NCBI GenBank assembly: GCA_937870755.1
Contig: CALMZV010000068.1
Coordinates: 45,375-109,374, forward strand
Reading direction: 5' to 3'
Source of the DNA: an uncultured Methylocystaceae bacterium
GTDB lineage: Bacteria > Pseudomonadota > Alphaproteobacteria > Rhizobiales > Beijerinckiaceae
Length of the DNA stretch: 64,000 bases
The translations under genes and the position numbers were made by a program. Below, piece by piece: positions 1 to 8,179 of the stretch. Positions within the stretch are counted from its first letter, which is position 1. Each line of letters starts with the position of its first letter. The notes below the pieces were generated by a model. The model was not told where the DNA came from. It ran no database searches and saw only the letters and a program-made list of their open reading frames with translations.

Positions 1-438
1 GGCGCCGCCGCCCAGCCAGCCGCAATTGGCCGAGCCCGAGGCCCATTGCCACTTGCCGTCCAGCACGAAGCCGTCGCCCTCCACGCGCGCGCGGCCCATC
101 GGCGCGAACACGCCGCCGGTGATCGTCTCCGCGTCGGCATAGATGTCGCGCGCGATCGCGGGATCGAGATAGGCCGCGTTCACGCCCGTCGTCGCGCCGA
201 TCATCGCGCACCAGGCGGTCGAGGCGTCGCCGCGCCCCAGCGTCTCGATCATCTCGAAAATGACGGCGGGCGCTTCCTCCAGCCCGCCGATGTCGCGCGG
301 GACCGCCACGCGAAACAGGCCCGCGCGCGCCATGCCCCTCGCGAGATCGGCCGGCAGGCGCCGCGCTGTCTCGATTTCGCGCGCCCGGTCCTTCGCCTGT
401 TGCGCAAACGTTCGCGCCGCGGCCAGCACATGACTCAT
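1..438 (-). CDS. Acyl-CoA dehydrogenase-family flavoprotein (N-terminal part, cut by window edge)
   Basis: Only the first 146 codons are inside the window; the gene continues to the left. The reading frame begins at an ATG preceded by GGGAGG. It shows the helical N-terminal region of the acyl-CoA dehydrogenase fold, with LPADLARGMARAGLFRVAVP near residues 28-47 and GGLEEAP just after. It then enters the beta-sheet domain with the GKWQWASGSANCGW stretch. That last motif resembles the flavin-dependent hydroxylase-like branch (HsaA/HpaB-like, Acyl-CoA_dh_2) as much as true beta-oxidation dehydrogenases, so substrate and reaction are open. It is divergent from the acyl-CoA synthetase at 555, with about 115 bp between them, which suggests one shared promoter region and a shared catabolic role. 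Confidence 0.75.
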   Translation of the reverse strand, partial: MSHVLAAARTFAQQAKDRAREIETARRLPADLARGMARAGLFRVAVPRDIGGLEEAPAVIFEMIETLGRGDASTAWCAMIGATTGVNAAYLDPAIARDIYADAETITGGVFAPMGRARVEGDGFVLDGKWQWASGSANCGWLGGGA

Positions 439-554
439 CCCATCCTCCCGCTTTCGCCCATCGTGCGCATGCCGCGCGCGCGTCGCAAGTGGCGCGCCGC
501 GCGCCGAGCCGCTAAATTGCGATGAAACGCCATATTCGAACGGGAGGATCGGGG

Positions 555-2120
555 ATGCGGGAACTGTATACGGGCGGCGCGGCCGGCGACATGATTGTGG
601 CCGCCATCCGGCGCCACGCCGACCGCCTCGCCATCGCCGACGAGCGCCAGCGCTGGACCTATCGCGATCTGGGCCAGACGATCGGCCGGCTCATCTCGTT
701 TTTTGGCGATCTCGGCCTGAAGAAGGGCGACGCCGTCTCGGTCCTGTCCGGCAACCGGGTCGAATCCTGGGCCATCATCTGCGCGGCGGCCATCATGGGC
801 CTGCGCTACACGCCGCTGCATCCGCTCGCCGCCGAGGACGATCACGCCTTCATCGTCGACGACGCCGAGATCGACGCGCTCGTGGTCGAGAGCGGCAAGT
901 TTTCCGAACGCGGACTTGCGATCCGCGCGCGCGCGCCGAAGCTCAAACATCTTCTCTCGTTCGGCCCTGTCGCCGGTGCGCGCGATCTTCTGGAGGAGTT
1001 GCCGCGCTGCCCCGTTGCGCCGCTCGAGCCGGCGAGCCAGGCGGAAGACATCTGCTGGCTGGCCTATACCGGCGGCACGACCGGCAAGTCGAAGGGCGTG
1101 ATGATCTCGCATCGCGCCCTGGTGGCGATGTTCGTCACGCTCTACGCCGACTGGGACTGGCCGCAGGACATTCGCTATCTGGCGGCGACCCCCATCAGTC
1201 ACGCGGCCGGCGTCACGGTGTTTCCGGTCATGTATCGCGGCGGCTTCACGCGGCTCCTTCCGGGCTTCGACATGGAGACCTATTGCCGCACGATTCAGGA
1301 AGAAAAGATCACCTGCGCCTTTCTGGTGCCGACCATCATCTACGGGCTGATCGACGCCGCCGACGTGCGCGCGCGCTACGATCTCTCCTCTTTGCAGATG
1401 ATCACCTATGGCGCGGCGCCCATGTCGCCGGACCGCCTGCTGGAAGGCATGAAGATTTTCGGCCCCGTTTTCGTCCAGCTCTACGGCCAGACGGAGGCGC
1501 CGCAATGCGTGACCACGCTGCGCAAGGCCGATCACGACCCGGCCAACATCAGGCGGCTTGGTTCGTGCGGCCGGCCGACGCCGCTGGTGCAGGTCAAGCT
1601 GTTCGATTCCGAGATGCGTGAGGTCGCCGTCGGCGAGCCGGGCGAAATCTGCGTGCGCGGCCCCCTCGTCATGAACGGCTACTGGAAGCGGCCGGAGGCG
1701 ACGGAGGAAGCGTTCAAGGGCGGCTGGCTGCACACAGGCGACGTCGCCGTGCGCGACGAGGAGGGCTATCTCTACATCGTCGACCGCACCAAGGACATGA
1801 TCATCTCGGGCGGCTTCAACATCTATCCGCGCGAGGTGGAGGACGCGTTGATGGCGCATGGCGCGGTCGCCTCGGCCTGCGTGATCGGCGTGCCGGACGA
1901 CAAGTGGGGCGAGGCGGTGAAGGCCTTCGTGGTGCTGAAATCCGGCGCCAACGTGGATGCGGCGACCTTGCAGGCCCATGTGAAGGAGCGACGCGGCGCG
2001 CCCTGGTCGCCCAAGACCATTGATTTCGTCCCCTCCATCCCGGTCACCGGCCTCGGCAAACTCGATCGCAAGGCGTTGCGCGCGCCCTATTGGGAAGGGC
2101 GCGCGCGCGGCGTGGCCTGA
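555..2120 (+). CDS. Class I adenylate-forming acyl-CoA synthetase
   Basis: This 521-residue enzyme should activate a carboxylic acid to its acyl-CoA through an acyl-AMP intermediate. The ATP loop YTGGTTGKSKG is at residues 171-181. The YGQTEAP motif lies near residue 310, the hinge and C-terminal signature DRTKDMIISGGFNIYP near 420, and the lysine-bearing GLGKLDRKAL close to the C-terminus. The start at 555 is chosen because GGGAGGA lies 6-7 bases upstream; an upstream ATG in frame at 522 lacks such a site. The pocket motifs do not let me name the acid. The next gene, a G3E GTPase, starts 6 bases after the stop, so the two are probably cotranscribed. Confidence 0.9.
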   Translation: MRELYTGGAAGDMIVAAIRRHADRLAIADERQRWTYRDLGQTIGRLISFFGDLGLKKGDAVSVLSGNRVESWAIICAAAIMGLRYTPLHPLAAEDDHAFIVDDAEIDALVVESGKFSERGLAIRARAPKLKHLLSFGPVAGARDLLEELPRCPVAPLEPASQAEDICWLAYTGGTTGKSKGVMISHRALVAMFVTLYADWDWPQDIRYLAATPISHAAGVTVFPVMYRGGFTRLLPGFDMETYCRTIQEEKITCAFLVPTIIYGLIDAADVRARYDLSSLQMITYGAAPMSPDRLLEGMKIFGPVFVQLYGQTEAPQCVTTLRKADHDPANIRRLGSCGRPTPLVQVKLFDSEMREVAVGEPGEICVRGPLVMNGYWKRPEATEEAFKGGWLHTGDVAVRDEEGYLYIVDRTKDMIISGGFNIYPREVEDALMAHGAVASACVIGVPDDKWGEAVKAFVVLKSGANVDAATLQAHVKERRGAPWSPKTIDFVPSIPVTGLGKLDRKALRAPYWEGRARGVA

Positions 2121-2126
2121 GCCCGC

Positions 2127-3029
2127 ATGCGCCGCATTCCGCTCTACGTGTTCGGCGGCTTTCTCGGCGCCGGAAAGACGACGCTGATCAACGACATTCT
2201 GGCGCGCGGTCGCCTGCGCGCGGGCGTGCTGGTCAACGATTTCGGCGCCATCAATATCGACGCCTCGCTGATCGCGGGCGCGCGCGGGCGTGTGACGCGG
2301 CTCGCCAACGGCTGTGTCTGCTGCAGTCTCGGCGACGATCTGGCGCAGGCGCTGGGCGAGGTGGTGGAGGCGGGCGAGGATCTCGACGCCATCGTCATCG
2401 AAGCGTCGGGCGTCGGCGATCCCTGGCGCATCGCCGAGATCGCGTATCTCGATCGCGCGCTGACGCTCGGCGCCGTCTTCTGCGTCGCCGACGCGACCGC
2501 CATCGCCGCGCAAATGCGCGACGCCCGCATCGGCGACATTGTCGGCGCGCAGATCGCCGGCGCCGACATCGTGCTCCTGACCAAATGCGACCTGGTCGAC
2601 GCAGCCGCGCGCGCCGCCGCGCGGGCGTCGATCGCGCAACAGCGCGCGGACGCGCGGATCGTCGAAATCGAAAACGGCGCCGCTCCGTTCGAACTGATGG
2701 ATGTGGCGCACGAGGACCGTCCGCGCGCGCCGGACGCGACCCGGCACGAAACCCGCTTCACGCGGTTTTCCTATCTGCGCGCGGGCGCGTTCGACCGCGC
2801 GCGGCTTGGCGCGGCGCTTGCGGGCGCCCCGCCGGCGCTGCTGCGCCTGAAGGGGTTCTGCGCGCTGCAGGGCGAGCCGCCGGCGCTGCTGCAGATGGTC
2901 GGCGCGCGCTGGTCGTTGACGCCTGCGCCCACTGCGACGCCCGCCGCCGGCGTGCGCCTCGCCGGCGTGCTGGCGGGACCGCTTCAGGAAACCGCGACGC
3001 TCGAACGCCGGCTCGACGCGGCGCTGTGA
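2127..3029 (+). CDS. CobW/YjiA-type G3E GTPase (metal chaperone family)
   Basis: This 300-residue protein carries all G3E marks. The P-loop GGFLGAGKTT is at residues 10-19, VNDFGAINID follows at 36-45, and the metal-binding CVCC is at 63-66. EASGVGDP is at 92-99 and TKCD, the base-specificity motif, near 152. G3E proteins use GTP hydrolysis to insert or ferry metals such as Zn, Co, Ni or Fe into client proteins. The client cannot be read from the sequence; no nitrile hydratase, urease or cobalamin-synthesis gene is adjacent. It sits 6 bp after an acyl-CoA synthetase and its stop abuts the convergent CoA-transferase gene. The C-terminal CobW domain is present but lacks a long His-rich tail. 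Confidence 0.9.
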   Translation: MRRIPLYVFGGFLGAGKTTLINDILARGRLRAGVLVNDFGAINIDASLIAGARGRVTRLANGCVCCSLGDDLAQALGEVVEAGEDLDAIVIEASGVGDPWRIAEIAYLDRALTLGAVFCVADATAIAAQMRDARIGDIVGAQIAGADIVLLTKCDLVDAAARAAARASIAQQRADARIVEIENGAAPFELMDVAHEDRPRAPDATRHETRFTRFSYLRAGAFDRARLGAALAGAPPALLRLKGFCALQGEPPALLQMVGARWSLTPAPTATPAAGVRLAGVLAGPLQETATLERRLDAAL

Positions 3030-4157
3030 TCAGCGCCCTTTGGCGAGCTGCGCCAGAATTTCCTCGGTGTGCTCGCCGAGCGCCGGCGCATGGTCGGCGA
3101 TGCGCGTATCGGCGTTGGACATGCGAAACGGCGGGTTGATCGCGCGGAACGCGCCGCCGGCGTCGCGGATTTCCGCCAGCGCCTGGCGATGCGCGATCTG
3201 CGGATCGGCCATCGCTTCCGCGACCGTGCGATAGGCCGAGCACGGCACATCGTGATTCTCGAACGCCGCTATGCATTCGGCCCGCGTGAGCCCGCGCGAC
3301 CAGGCCTCTATCTCGTGCATGAGCTGATCCCAGTTCTCGCGGCGGTCGGCGTAGAGTTTGAAGCGCGGGTCGTCGATGAATTGGGGGCGCCCGGCGGCGG
3401 TCACGAAATTGCGGAACGCCTTTTCGTTGACGACCGCCACCACCACATAGCCGTCCCTGGTCTCCACCGGCCCGAACATCGGCCGGGACGGTTTGGCCAC
3501 GGCGAATTGCGCGCCCTGCACCTCGTTGAGCGTCAGCGTCAGCATCGCCTCCATCATCGACACGTCGATGTGCTGGCCGCGCCCGGTGATCGTGCGCTGG
3601 TAGAGCGCGGTGGCGATGGCGCTGAACCCGTAGAGACCGGCGAACACGTCGGCGTGAAAAATCCCGCAATAATCGGGGCGCGTGCGGCCTTCCTGATAGG
3701 TCAGATGGGCGAGGTCGTAGCCGGAATCGGCGTGGACCACCGGCGCATAGGCCGGGCGCTCGGCCGAAGGGCCGGTCTGCCCGTAGCCGGAGATGGAACA
3801 ATAGATCAGCCGCGGGTTGATCGCGGACAGGCTTGCGTAGTCGAGCCCCAGCCGGCGCATCACGCCCGGCCGGTTGTTTTCGACCAGTATGTCGACCTGC
3901 GCCGCGAGCGCCTTCACGTGTTGCGCCGACTGCGCCTGCTTGAGGTCCATGACGACGCTCTTCTTGCCGGCGTTGAGCTGGCCGAAAGCGGAGCTGACGC
4001 CCTTGCGCAGGGGCGGGCGCGAGCGCATCACGTCCCCGTCCGGCGCCTCGATTTTTACGACCTCCGCGCCCATATCGGCCAGCAGCCGCGCGCAATAGGG
4101 GCCGGCGATGGTGGTTGCGATATCCAGCGCCCGCAGGCCTGCAAACGGCTTGTTCAT
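3030..4157 (-). CDS. Class III (CaiB/BaiF) CoA-transferase
   Basis: The 375-residue protein belongs to the formyl-CoA transferase/CaiB family, which moves CoA between two carboxylic acids. The N-terminus LDIATTIAGPYCARLLADMG and KIEAP are typical of the CoA-binding Rossmann part. LNAGKKSVVMDLK is near 61-73. Asp170 in GIFHADVFAG occupies the position of the catalytic aspartate of formyl-CoA transferase, followed by TGRGQHIDVSM. The ATG at 4157 has a strong AGGAGG upstream; 29 extra in-frame codons upstream are not needed. It converges exactly on the G3E GTPase gene. Substrates are unknown; formyl-CoA/oxalate is one possibility, but no oxalyl-CoA decarboxylase is seen in this window. Confidence 0.9.
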   Translation of the reverse strand: MNKPFAGLRALDIATTIAGPYCARLLADMGAEVVKIEAPDGDVMRSRPPLRKGVSSAFGQLNAGKKSVVMDLKQAQSAQHVKALAAQVDILVENNRPGVMRRLGLDYASLSAINPRLIYCSISGYGQTGPSAERPAYAPVVHADSGYDLAHLTYQEGRTRPDYCGIFHADVFAGLYGFSAIATALYQRTITGRGQHIDVSMMEAMLTLTLNEVQGAQFAVAKPSRPMFGPVETRDGYVVVAVVNEKAFRNFVTAAGRPQFIDDPRFKLYADRRENWDQLMHEIEAWSRGLTRAECIAAFENHDVPCSAYRTVAEAMADPQIAHRQALAEIRDAGGAFRAINPPFRMSNADTRIADHAPALGEHTEEILAQLAKGR

Positions 4158-4325
4158 TCGTCCTCCTGGCGCCGGCGTCTCCTGCGGGCCGCGCCGCAAT
4201 GTAGCGGGCCTCGCCCGGATTTGAGAAGGCGATCCGCGCGCCATGGGCTACCGCTTCGGCCCGGGACGGGGTATAAGATCACACTTAAACAATAAGATGG
4301 CCGTGAGCGTCGAGGGAGCATTGCG

Positions 4326-6014
4326 ATGGAGCGGTTCTGGCTGAAGTCCTATCCGCAGGGAGTGCCGGCCGATGTCGACACGAACGGATATGATTCCCTC
4401 GTCGCGATGATCGAGGAAAGTTTCGTCAAGTTTCGCGACCGGCCCGCCTATGTCTGCATGGGCAAGTCGATGACCTACGGCGATATCGACAAATACTCGC
4501 GCGATCTTGCAGGCTATCTCGTGGGCCTGGGCCTGCAGCGCGGCGACCGCGTCGCGATCATGATGCCGAACGTGCTGCAGTATCCGGTGGCGGTGGCGGC
4601 GGTGCTGCGCGCCGGCTTCATCGCGGTCAACGTCAATCCGCTCTACACGCCGCGCGAACTCGAACACCAGATGAAGGATTCCGGCGCGAAGGCGATCATC
4701 ATCCTGGAGAATTTCGCCAACACGCTGCAACAGATCGTCGCCCGCACGCAGATCGAGCACATCGTGCTCGCCAGCATGGGCGATCTGCTCGGCATGGTGA
4801 AGGGCGCGATCGTCAATTTCGTGGTGCGGCGGAAGATGGTGCCGCCATTCTCGCTGCCGAAGGCGGTGGCCTTCAACAAGGCGGTCGCCGCCGGCGCGGG
4901 CAAGACCGTTCCGCGCCCCGCCTTCAAGAAGGACGACATTGCGGTGCTGCAATATACCGGCGGCACGACAGGCCTGGCCAAGGGCGCCTCGCTGTCTCAC
5001 GGCGCCATTCTGTCGGCGGTCATCGCGTCCGATTACTGGCTGCAACCGGCGCTCAAGCGCAAACCGGTCGAGGGCGGCGTCATCTATGTGTGCGCGCTGC
5101 CCCTCTATCACGTCTACGCATTCGTCAATTGCTCGCTGATGGCGATGCGCGCCGGCGGTTCCTGCATCCTCATTCCCAATCCGCGCGACATTCCGGGTCT
5201 GGTGAAGGAAATATCGAAATACACGTTCCACTTCTTCCCGGCGGTCAACACGCTGTTCAACGCGCTCGTCCACAACCCCGATTTCGCGAAGCTCGATTTC
5301 TCGAAATTCGTTTCGTCCACAGGCGGCGGCGCTGCGGTGCAGGAATCGGTCGCGCGCAAATGGGCCGAGATCACCGGCGCGCCGATCGTCGAGGGCTATG
5401 GCCTGTCGGAGACCTGTTCGGGCATCACCTGCAATCCGGCGGACATCAAGGAATTCACCGGCACGGTCGGCCTGCCGATGCCGGGCGTTGAAATCCGCAT
5501 CGCCGACGACGACGGCGTGTCGGTTCCGCTCGGCCAGTCGGGCGAGGTTCTCATTCGTGGCCCGCAGGTGATGTCGGGCTACTGGGGCCAGCCGCAGGAA
5601 ACCGCCAAGGCGATGACGAGCGACGGATTCTTCAAGTCCGGCGACATCGGCGTGATGGACGAGCGCGGCTATCTGCGCATCGTCGACCGCAAGAAGGACA
5701 TGATCCTCGTCTCGGGCTTCAACGTCTATCCCAACGAGGTGGAGGCGGTCGTCGCCGAACATCCCGGCGTGCTCGAATGCGCGGCTGTCGGCACGCCCGA
5801 CGCCAGGACCGGCGAGGCGGTCCAGCTCTTCGTCGTGCGCAAGGACCCCAACCTCTCCGCCGACGATCTGAAGAATTTCCTCAAGGGCCAGCTGACCGGC
5901 TACAAACAGCCCCAGCGCATCGAGTTCCGGGAGGCGTTGCCGAAAACCAACGTCGGCAAGATCCTGCGTCGCGAATTGCGCGACGAGGCGATCCGCGACG
6001 TCCGGTCCTCCTGA
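4326..6014 (+). CDS. fadD: Long-chain fatty-acid-CoA ligase FadD
   Basis: The 562-residue ligase matches FadD over its whole length, including the diagnostic N-terminus WLKSYPQGVPADVDTNGYDS. The ATP loop YTGGTTGLAKG is at residues 210-220, EGYGLSETCSG is in the middle, and DRKKDMILVSGFNVYPNEVE is the fatty-acyl-CoA synthetase signature. It activates exogenous long-chain fatty acids at the inner membrane for beta-oxidation. A GAGGGAGC sequence lies 6 bases before the ATG. It appears monocistronic, with about 170 bp between it and the divergent CoA-transferase gene. Its last codons lie inside a tandem array of a 16-bp repeat that continues past the stop. Confidence 0.95.
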   Translation: MERFWLKSYPQGVPADVDTNGYDSLVAMIEESFVKFRDRPAYVCMGKSMTYGDIDKYSRDLAGYLVGLGLQRGDRVAIMMPNVLQYPVAVAAVLRAGFIAVNVNPLYTPRELEHQMKDSGAKAIIILENFANTLQQIVARTQIEHIVLASMGDLLGMVKGAIVNFVVRRKMVPPFSLPKAVAFNKAVAAGAGKTVPRPAFKKDDIAVLQYTGGTTGLAKGASLSHGAILSAVIASDYWLQPALKRKPVEGGVIYVCALPLYHVYAFVNCSLMAMRAGGSCILIPNPRDIPGLVKEISKYTFHFFPAVNTLFNALVHNPDFAKLDFSKFVSSTGGGAAVQESVARKWAEITGAPIVEGYGLSETCSGITCNPADIKEFTGTVGLPMPGVEIRIADDDGVSVPLGQSGEVLIRGPQVMSGYWGQPQETAKAMTSDGFFKSGDIGVMDERGYLRIVDRKKDMILVSGFNVYPNEVEAVVAEHPGVLECAAVGTPDARTGEAVQLFVVRKDPNLSADDLKNFLKGQLTGYKQPQRIEFREALPKTNVGKILRRELRDEAIRDVRSS

Positions 6015-6064
6015 AGTCCGGTCCTCCTGAAGTCCGGTCCTCCTGAAGTCCGGTCCTCCTGACG
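6001..6064. repeat. Four tandem copies of a 16-bp repeat over the fadD stop codon
   Basis: Three exact copies of TCCGGTCCTCCTGAAG and one copy differing in the last two bases lie head to tail. The fadD TGA is inside copy 1, so a change in copy number would not alter the protein. On the minus strand each unit reads CTTCAGGAGGACCGGA and contains a perfect AGGAGG. This looks like replication slippage duplicating the fadD terminus; no function is shown. Confidence 0.9.
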
Positions 6065-6073
6065 CGCGGTCGC

Positions 6074-6862
6074 TCAGAGAATCGTCGCCAGCGCGGCGCG
6101 CGTCTCCTCCTCGCGCTCGATCATCGGCATGTGGCCCGCGCCGGCGATCTCGGCGAGGCGCGCGCCCTTGATCGCGCCCGCCAGCGCGCGCGCGCTTTTC
6201 AGCGGCGTCATCATGTCGCGCGAGCCCTGAACGATCAGCGTCGGGCACGCGACTTTCGCGGCGTTCTCGCCGATCGCGCCATGCGCGTTGCAGGCCGAAA
6301 GATCGTTGGCGAGCACGCCCGGCGCGCTCTGCGCCAGAATGCGCGCGCCCGCGCCCGTCATCCATAGCCCCGGCGCCTCCGCGCCGCCACGACCCGCGCG
6401 CGCGCCGAACCCCCATAGGTTGACCATGTCGAACGCCGCCGGATCGTTGGCGGCGGCGGCGTTCAGAAGGTCCGGCGAAACGCCCATCGCCATCGCCGTG
6501 CCGATGAGCCCGAGCGCGCGCACTTTCTCGGGATGGCGCGCCGCGCATGAAAGCGCGACCATTGAACCCATCGAATGGCCGACCAGCGCGGCGTTCTGGA
6601 CTTTCAGCGCATCGAGCGCGCGCGCGACCCAGTCGGCCATCTCCTCCACGGTCGCGAGCGCCGGCCCGTCCGACTTGCCGTGGCCCGGAAAATCGACCGC
6701 CAGGCACGCGCGGCCGCGATAGGCGAAATAGCGTGTCTGCAAGGCGAAGACGGTATGGTCCATCCCGGCGCCGTGCAGAAACACGACCGCTGGTTTCGCC
6801 GTATCGAAGGCGACGCTGCCGGTGGAGGCGTGGACGTTGCGATTGTCGAGCTGGAAATCCAC
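6074..6862 (-). CDS. Alpha/beta-fold hydrolase
   Basis: This 262-residue protein has the alpha/beta hydrolase core. The oxyanion-hole HGAG is at residues 30-33, the nucleophile elbow GHSMG at 95-99 (Ser97), the acid Asp in VQGSRDMMTP, and the catalytic His in GAGHMPMIE near the end. Such enzymes cleave esters, lactones or C-C bonds; the exact substrate is not readable. The GTG at 6862 is preferred because AAGG sits about 9 bases upstream and the start then gives MDFQLD, typical of this subfamily. Another GTG at 6871 overlaps the stop of the upstream sulfhydrylase gene. Either way the two genes are translationally coupled. Confidence 0.85.
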   Translation of the reverse strand: MDFQLDNRNVHASTGSVAFDTAKPAVVFLHGAGMDHTVFALQTRYFAYRGRACLAVDFPGHGKSDGPALATVEEMADWVARALDALKVQNAALVGHSMGSMVALSCAARHPEKVRALGLIGTAMAMGVSPDLLNAAAANDPAAFDMVNLWGFGARAGRGGAEAPGLWMTGAGARILAQSAPGVLANDLSACNAHGAIGENAAKVACPTLIVQGSRDMMTPLKSARALAGAIKGARLAEIAGAGHMPMIEREEETRAALATIL

Positions 6863-6867
6863 GTCGC

Positions 6868-8163
6868 TCACCCTTTCTGTGACAGGCGCAGCGCCTGCGA
6901 GAGATCGCCGATGATGTCGCTTGCGGCTTCGAGTCCGACGGACAGCCGGATCATGTCCTCGCCCACGCCCGCGCGCGCGAGCTGTTCGGCGTTCATCTGC
7001 CGGTGCGTGGTCGAAGCCGGATGAATGACCAGCGTCTTGGCGTCGCCGACATTGGCGAGATGGCTGGCGAGCGACAGCGCTTCGATGAATTTGGCGCCGC
7101 GCGCGCGGCCGCCCTTCACGCCGAATGTCACGATCGAACCCGCGCCCTTCGGCAGCAGTTTCTGCGCCAGCGCATGGTCGGGATGGTCGGCGAGCGTGGG
7201 ATGGTTCACCCAGGCCACGGCCTCGTTTTTCTGCAGAAAGGCGAGCGCCGCGGCGGTGTTGGAGACATGGCGCTCCATGCGCAGCGGCAGCGTCTCCACG
7301 CCCTGCAACAGATAGAACGCATTGGTCGGCGAAAGGCACGCGCCGAAATCGCGCAGCCCCTCGGACCGCGCGCGCTGCGCGAAGGCGATCGTGCCGTATT
7401 CCTCGGCGAACACGAGTCCGTCGTAGCCGGCGTAGGGTTCGGTCATGGTCGGAAACTTCTTCGACCGCGTCCAGTCGAACGTGCCCCCGTCCACGACGGC
7501 GCCGCCGATCGCGATCCCGTGCCCGCCGATCCATTTGGTGAGCGAATGAACGACGATGTCCGCGCCGTGTTCGAACGGCCGGAACAGATATGGCGAGGCG
7601 AACGTATTGTCGATGAGCAGCGGCAGGCCCGCCTCGTGCGCGATGGCGGCAGCCTTCGGCACGTCGAGAATTTCGAGCCCCGGATTTCCGATGGTCTCGC
7701 CGATGACGAGTCGCGTGCGTTCGCCGATCGCGGCTTTCATCCCGGCGAGGTCGCGCGGCTTGACGAATGTGGTGGTGATGCCGAAGCGCGGCAGCGTCTG
7801 GGCGAGCAGGTTGATCGTTCCGCCGTAGAGCGAGGCGGAGGCGACGATATGGTCGCCTGCCGACAGCAGGGTCGCAATGGCCAGGTGCAGCGCGGCCTGG
7901 CCGCTGGCGGTCGCGACCGCCGCGGCGCCGCCTTCGAGCGCCGCGATGCGCTCCTCCAGCACGGCGGTCGTCGGGTTCGACATGCGCGTGTAGAGATGGC
8001 CGCCGATGTCGAGATTGAACAGCGCGGCCGCATGGTCGGCGTCGCGGAACACATAGCTCGTCGTCTGGTGGATGGGCGTCGCGCGCGAGCCGGTCACAGG
8101 GTCCGGGTGCTGGCCCGCGTGCAGGCTGAGCGTTTCGAAAGCGGGCGGTCTTGGTCCGGCCAT
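6868..8163 (-). CDS. metY: O-acetylhomoserine sulfhydrylase (Cys/Met-metabolism PLP enzyme)
   Basis: The 431-residue protein is a Cys/Met metabolism PLP enzyme of MetY length. The N-terminal FETLSLHAGQHPDPVTGSRATP is the usual opening of O-acetylhomoserine (thiol)-lyases. Cofactor-binding YTRMSNPTT is at residues 58-66, ASGQAA near 86-91, and the PLP Schiff-base lysine is Lys210 in SLTKWIGGHG. It would make homocysteine from O-acetylhomoserine and sulfide in methionine synthesis. I call metY rather than metZ from the length and the SLTKWIGGHG form, but the substrate ester is inferred. It is the first gene of a two-gene unit with the alpha/beta hydrolase, whose start region overlaps this stop. 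Confidence 0.88.
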   Translation of the reverse strand: MAGPRPPAFETLSLHAGQHPDPVTGSRATPIHQTTSYVFRDADHAAALFNLDIGGHLYTRMSNPTTAVLEERIAALEGGAAAVATASGQAALHLAIATLLSAGDHIVASASLYGGTINLLAQTLPRFGITTTFVKPRDLAGMKAAIGERTRLVIGETIGNPGLEILDVPKAAAIAHEAGLPLLIDNTFASPYLFRPFEHGADIVVHSLTKWIGGHGIAIGGAVVDGGTFDWTRSKKFPTMTEPYAGYDGLVFAEEYGTIAFAQRARSEGLRDFGACLSPTNAFYLLQGVETLPLRMERHVSNTAAALAFLQKNEAVAWVNHPTLADHPDHALAQKLLPKGAGSIVTFGVKGGRARGAKFIEALSLASHLANVGDAKTLVIHPASTTHRQMNAEQLARAGVGEDMIRLSVGLEAASDIIGDLSQALRLSQKG

Positions 8164-8179
8164 GCGAAAAATCTTTCCT

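Noticed and set aside
6869..7534. Extension of the alpha/beta hydrolase frame upstream through the sulfhydrylase gene
   Set aside because: The added residues are Arg-rich out-of-frame reading of metY; the GTG at 6862 gives a normal hydrolase.
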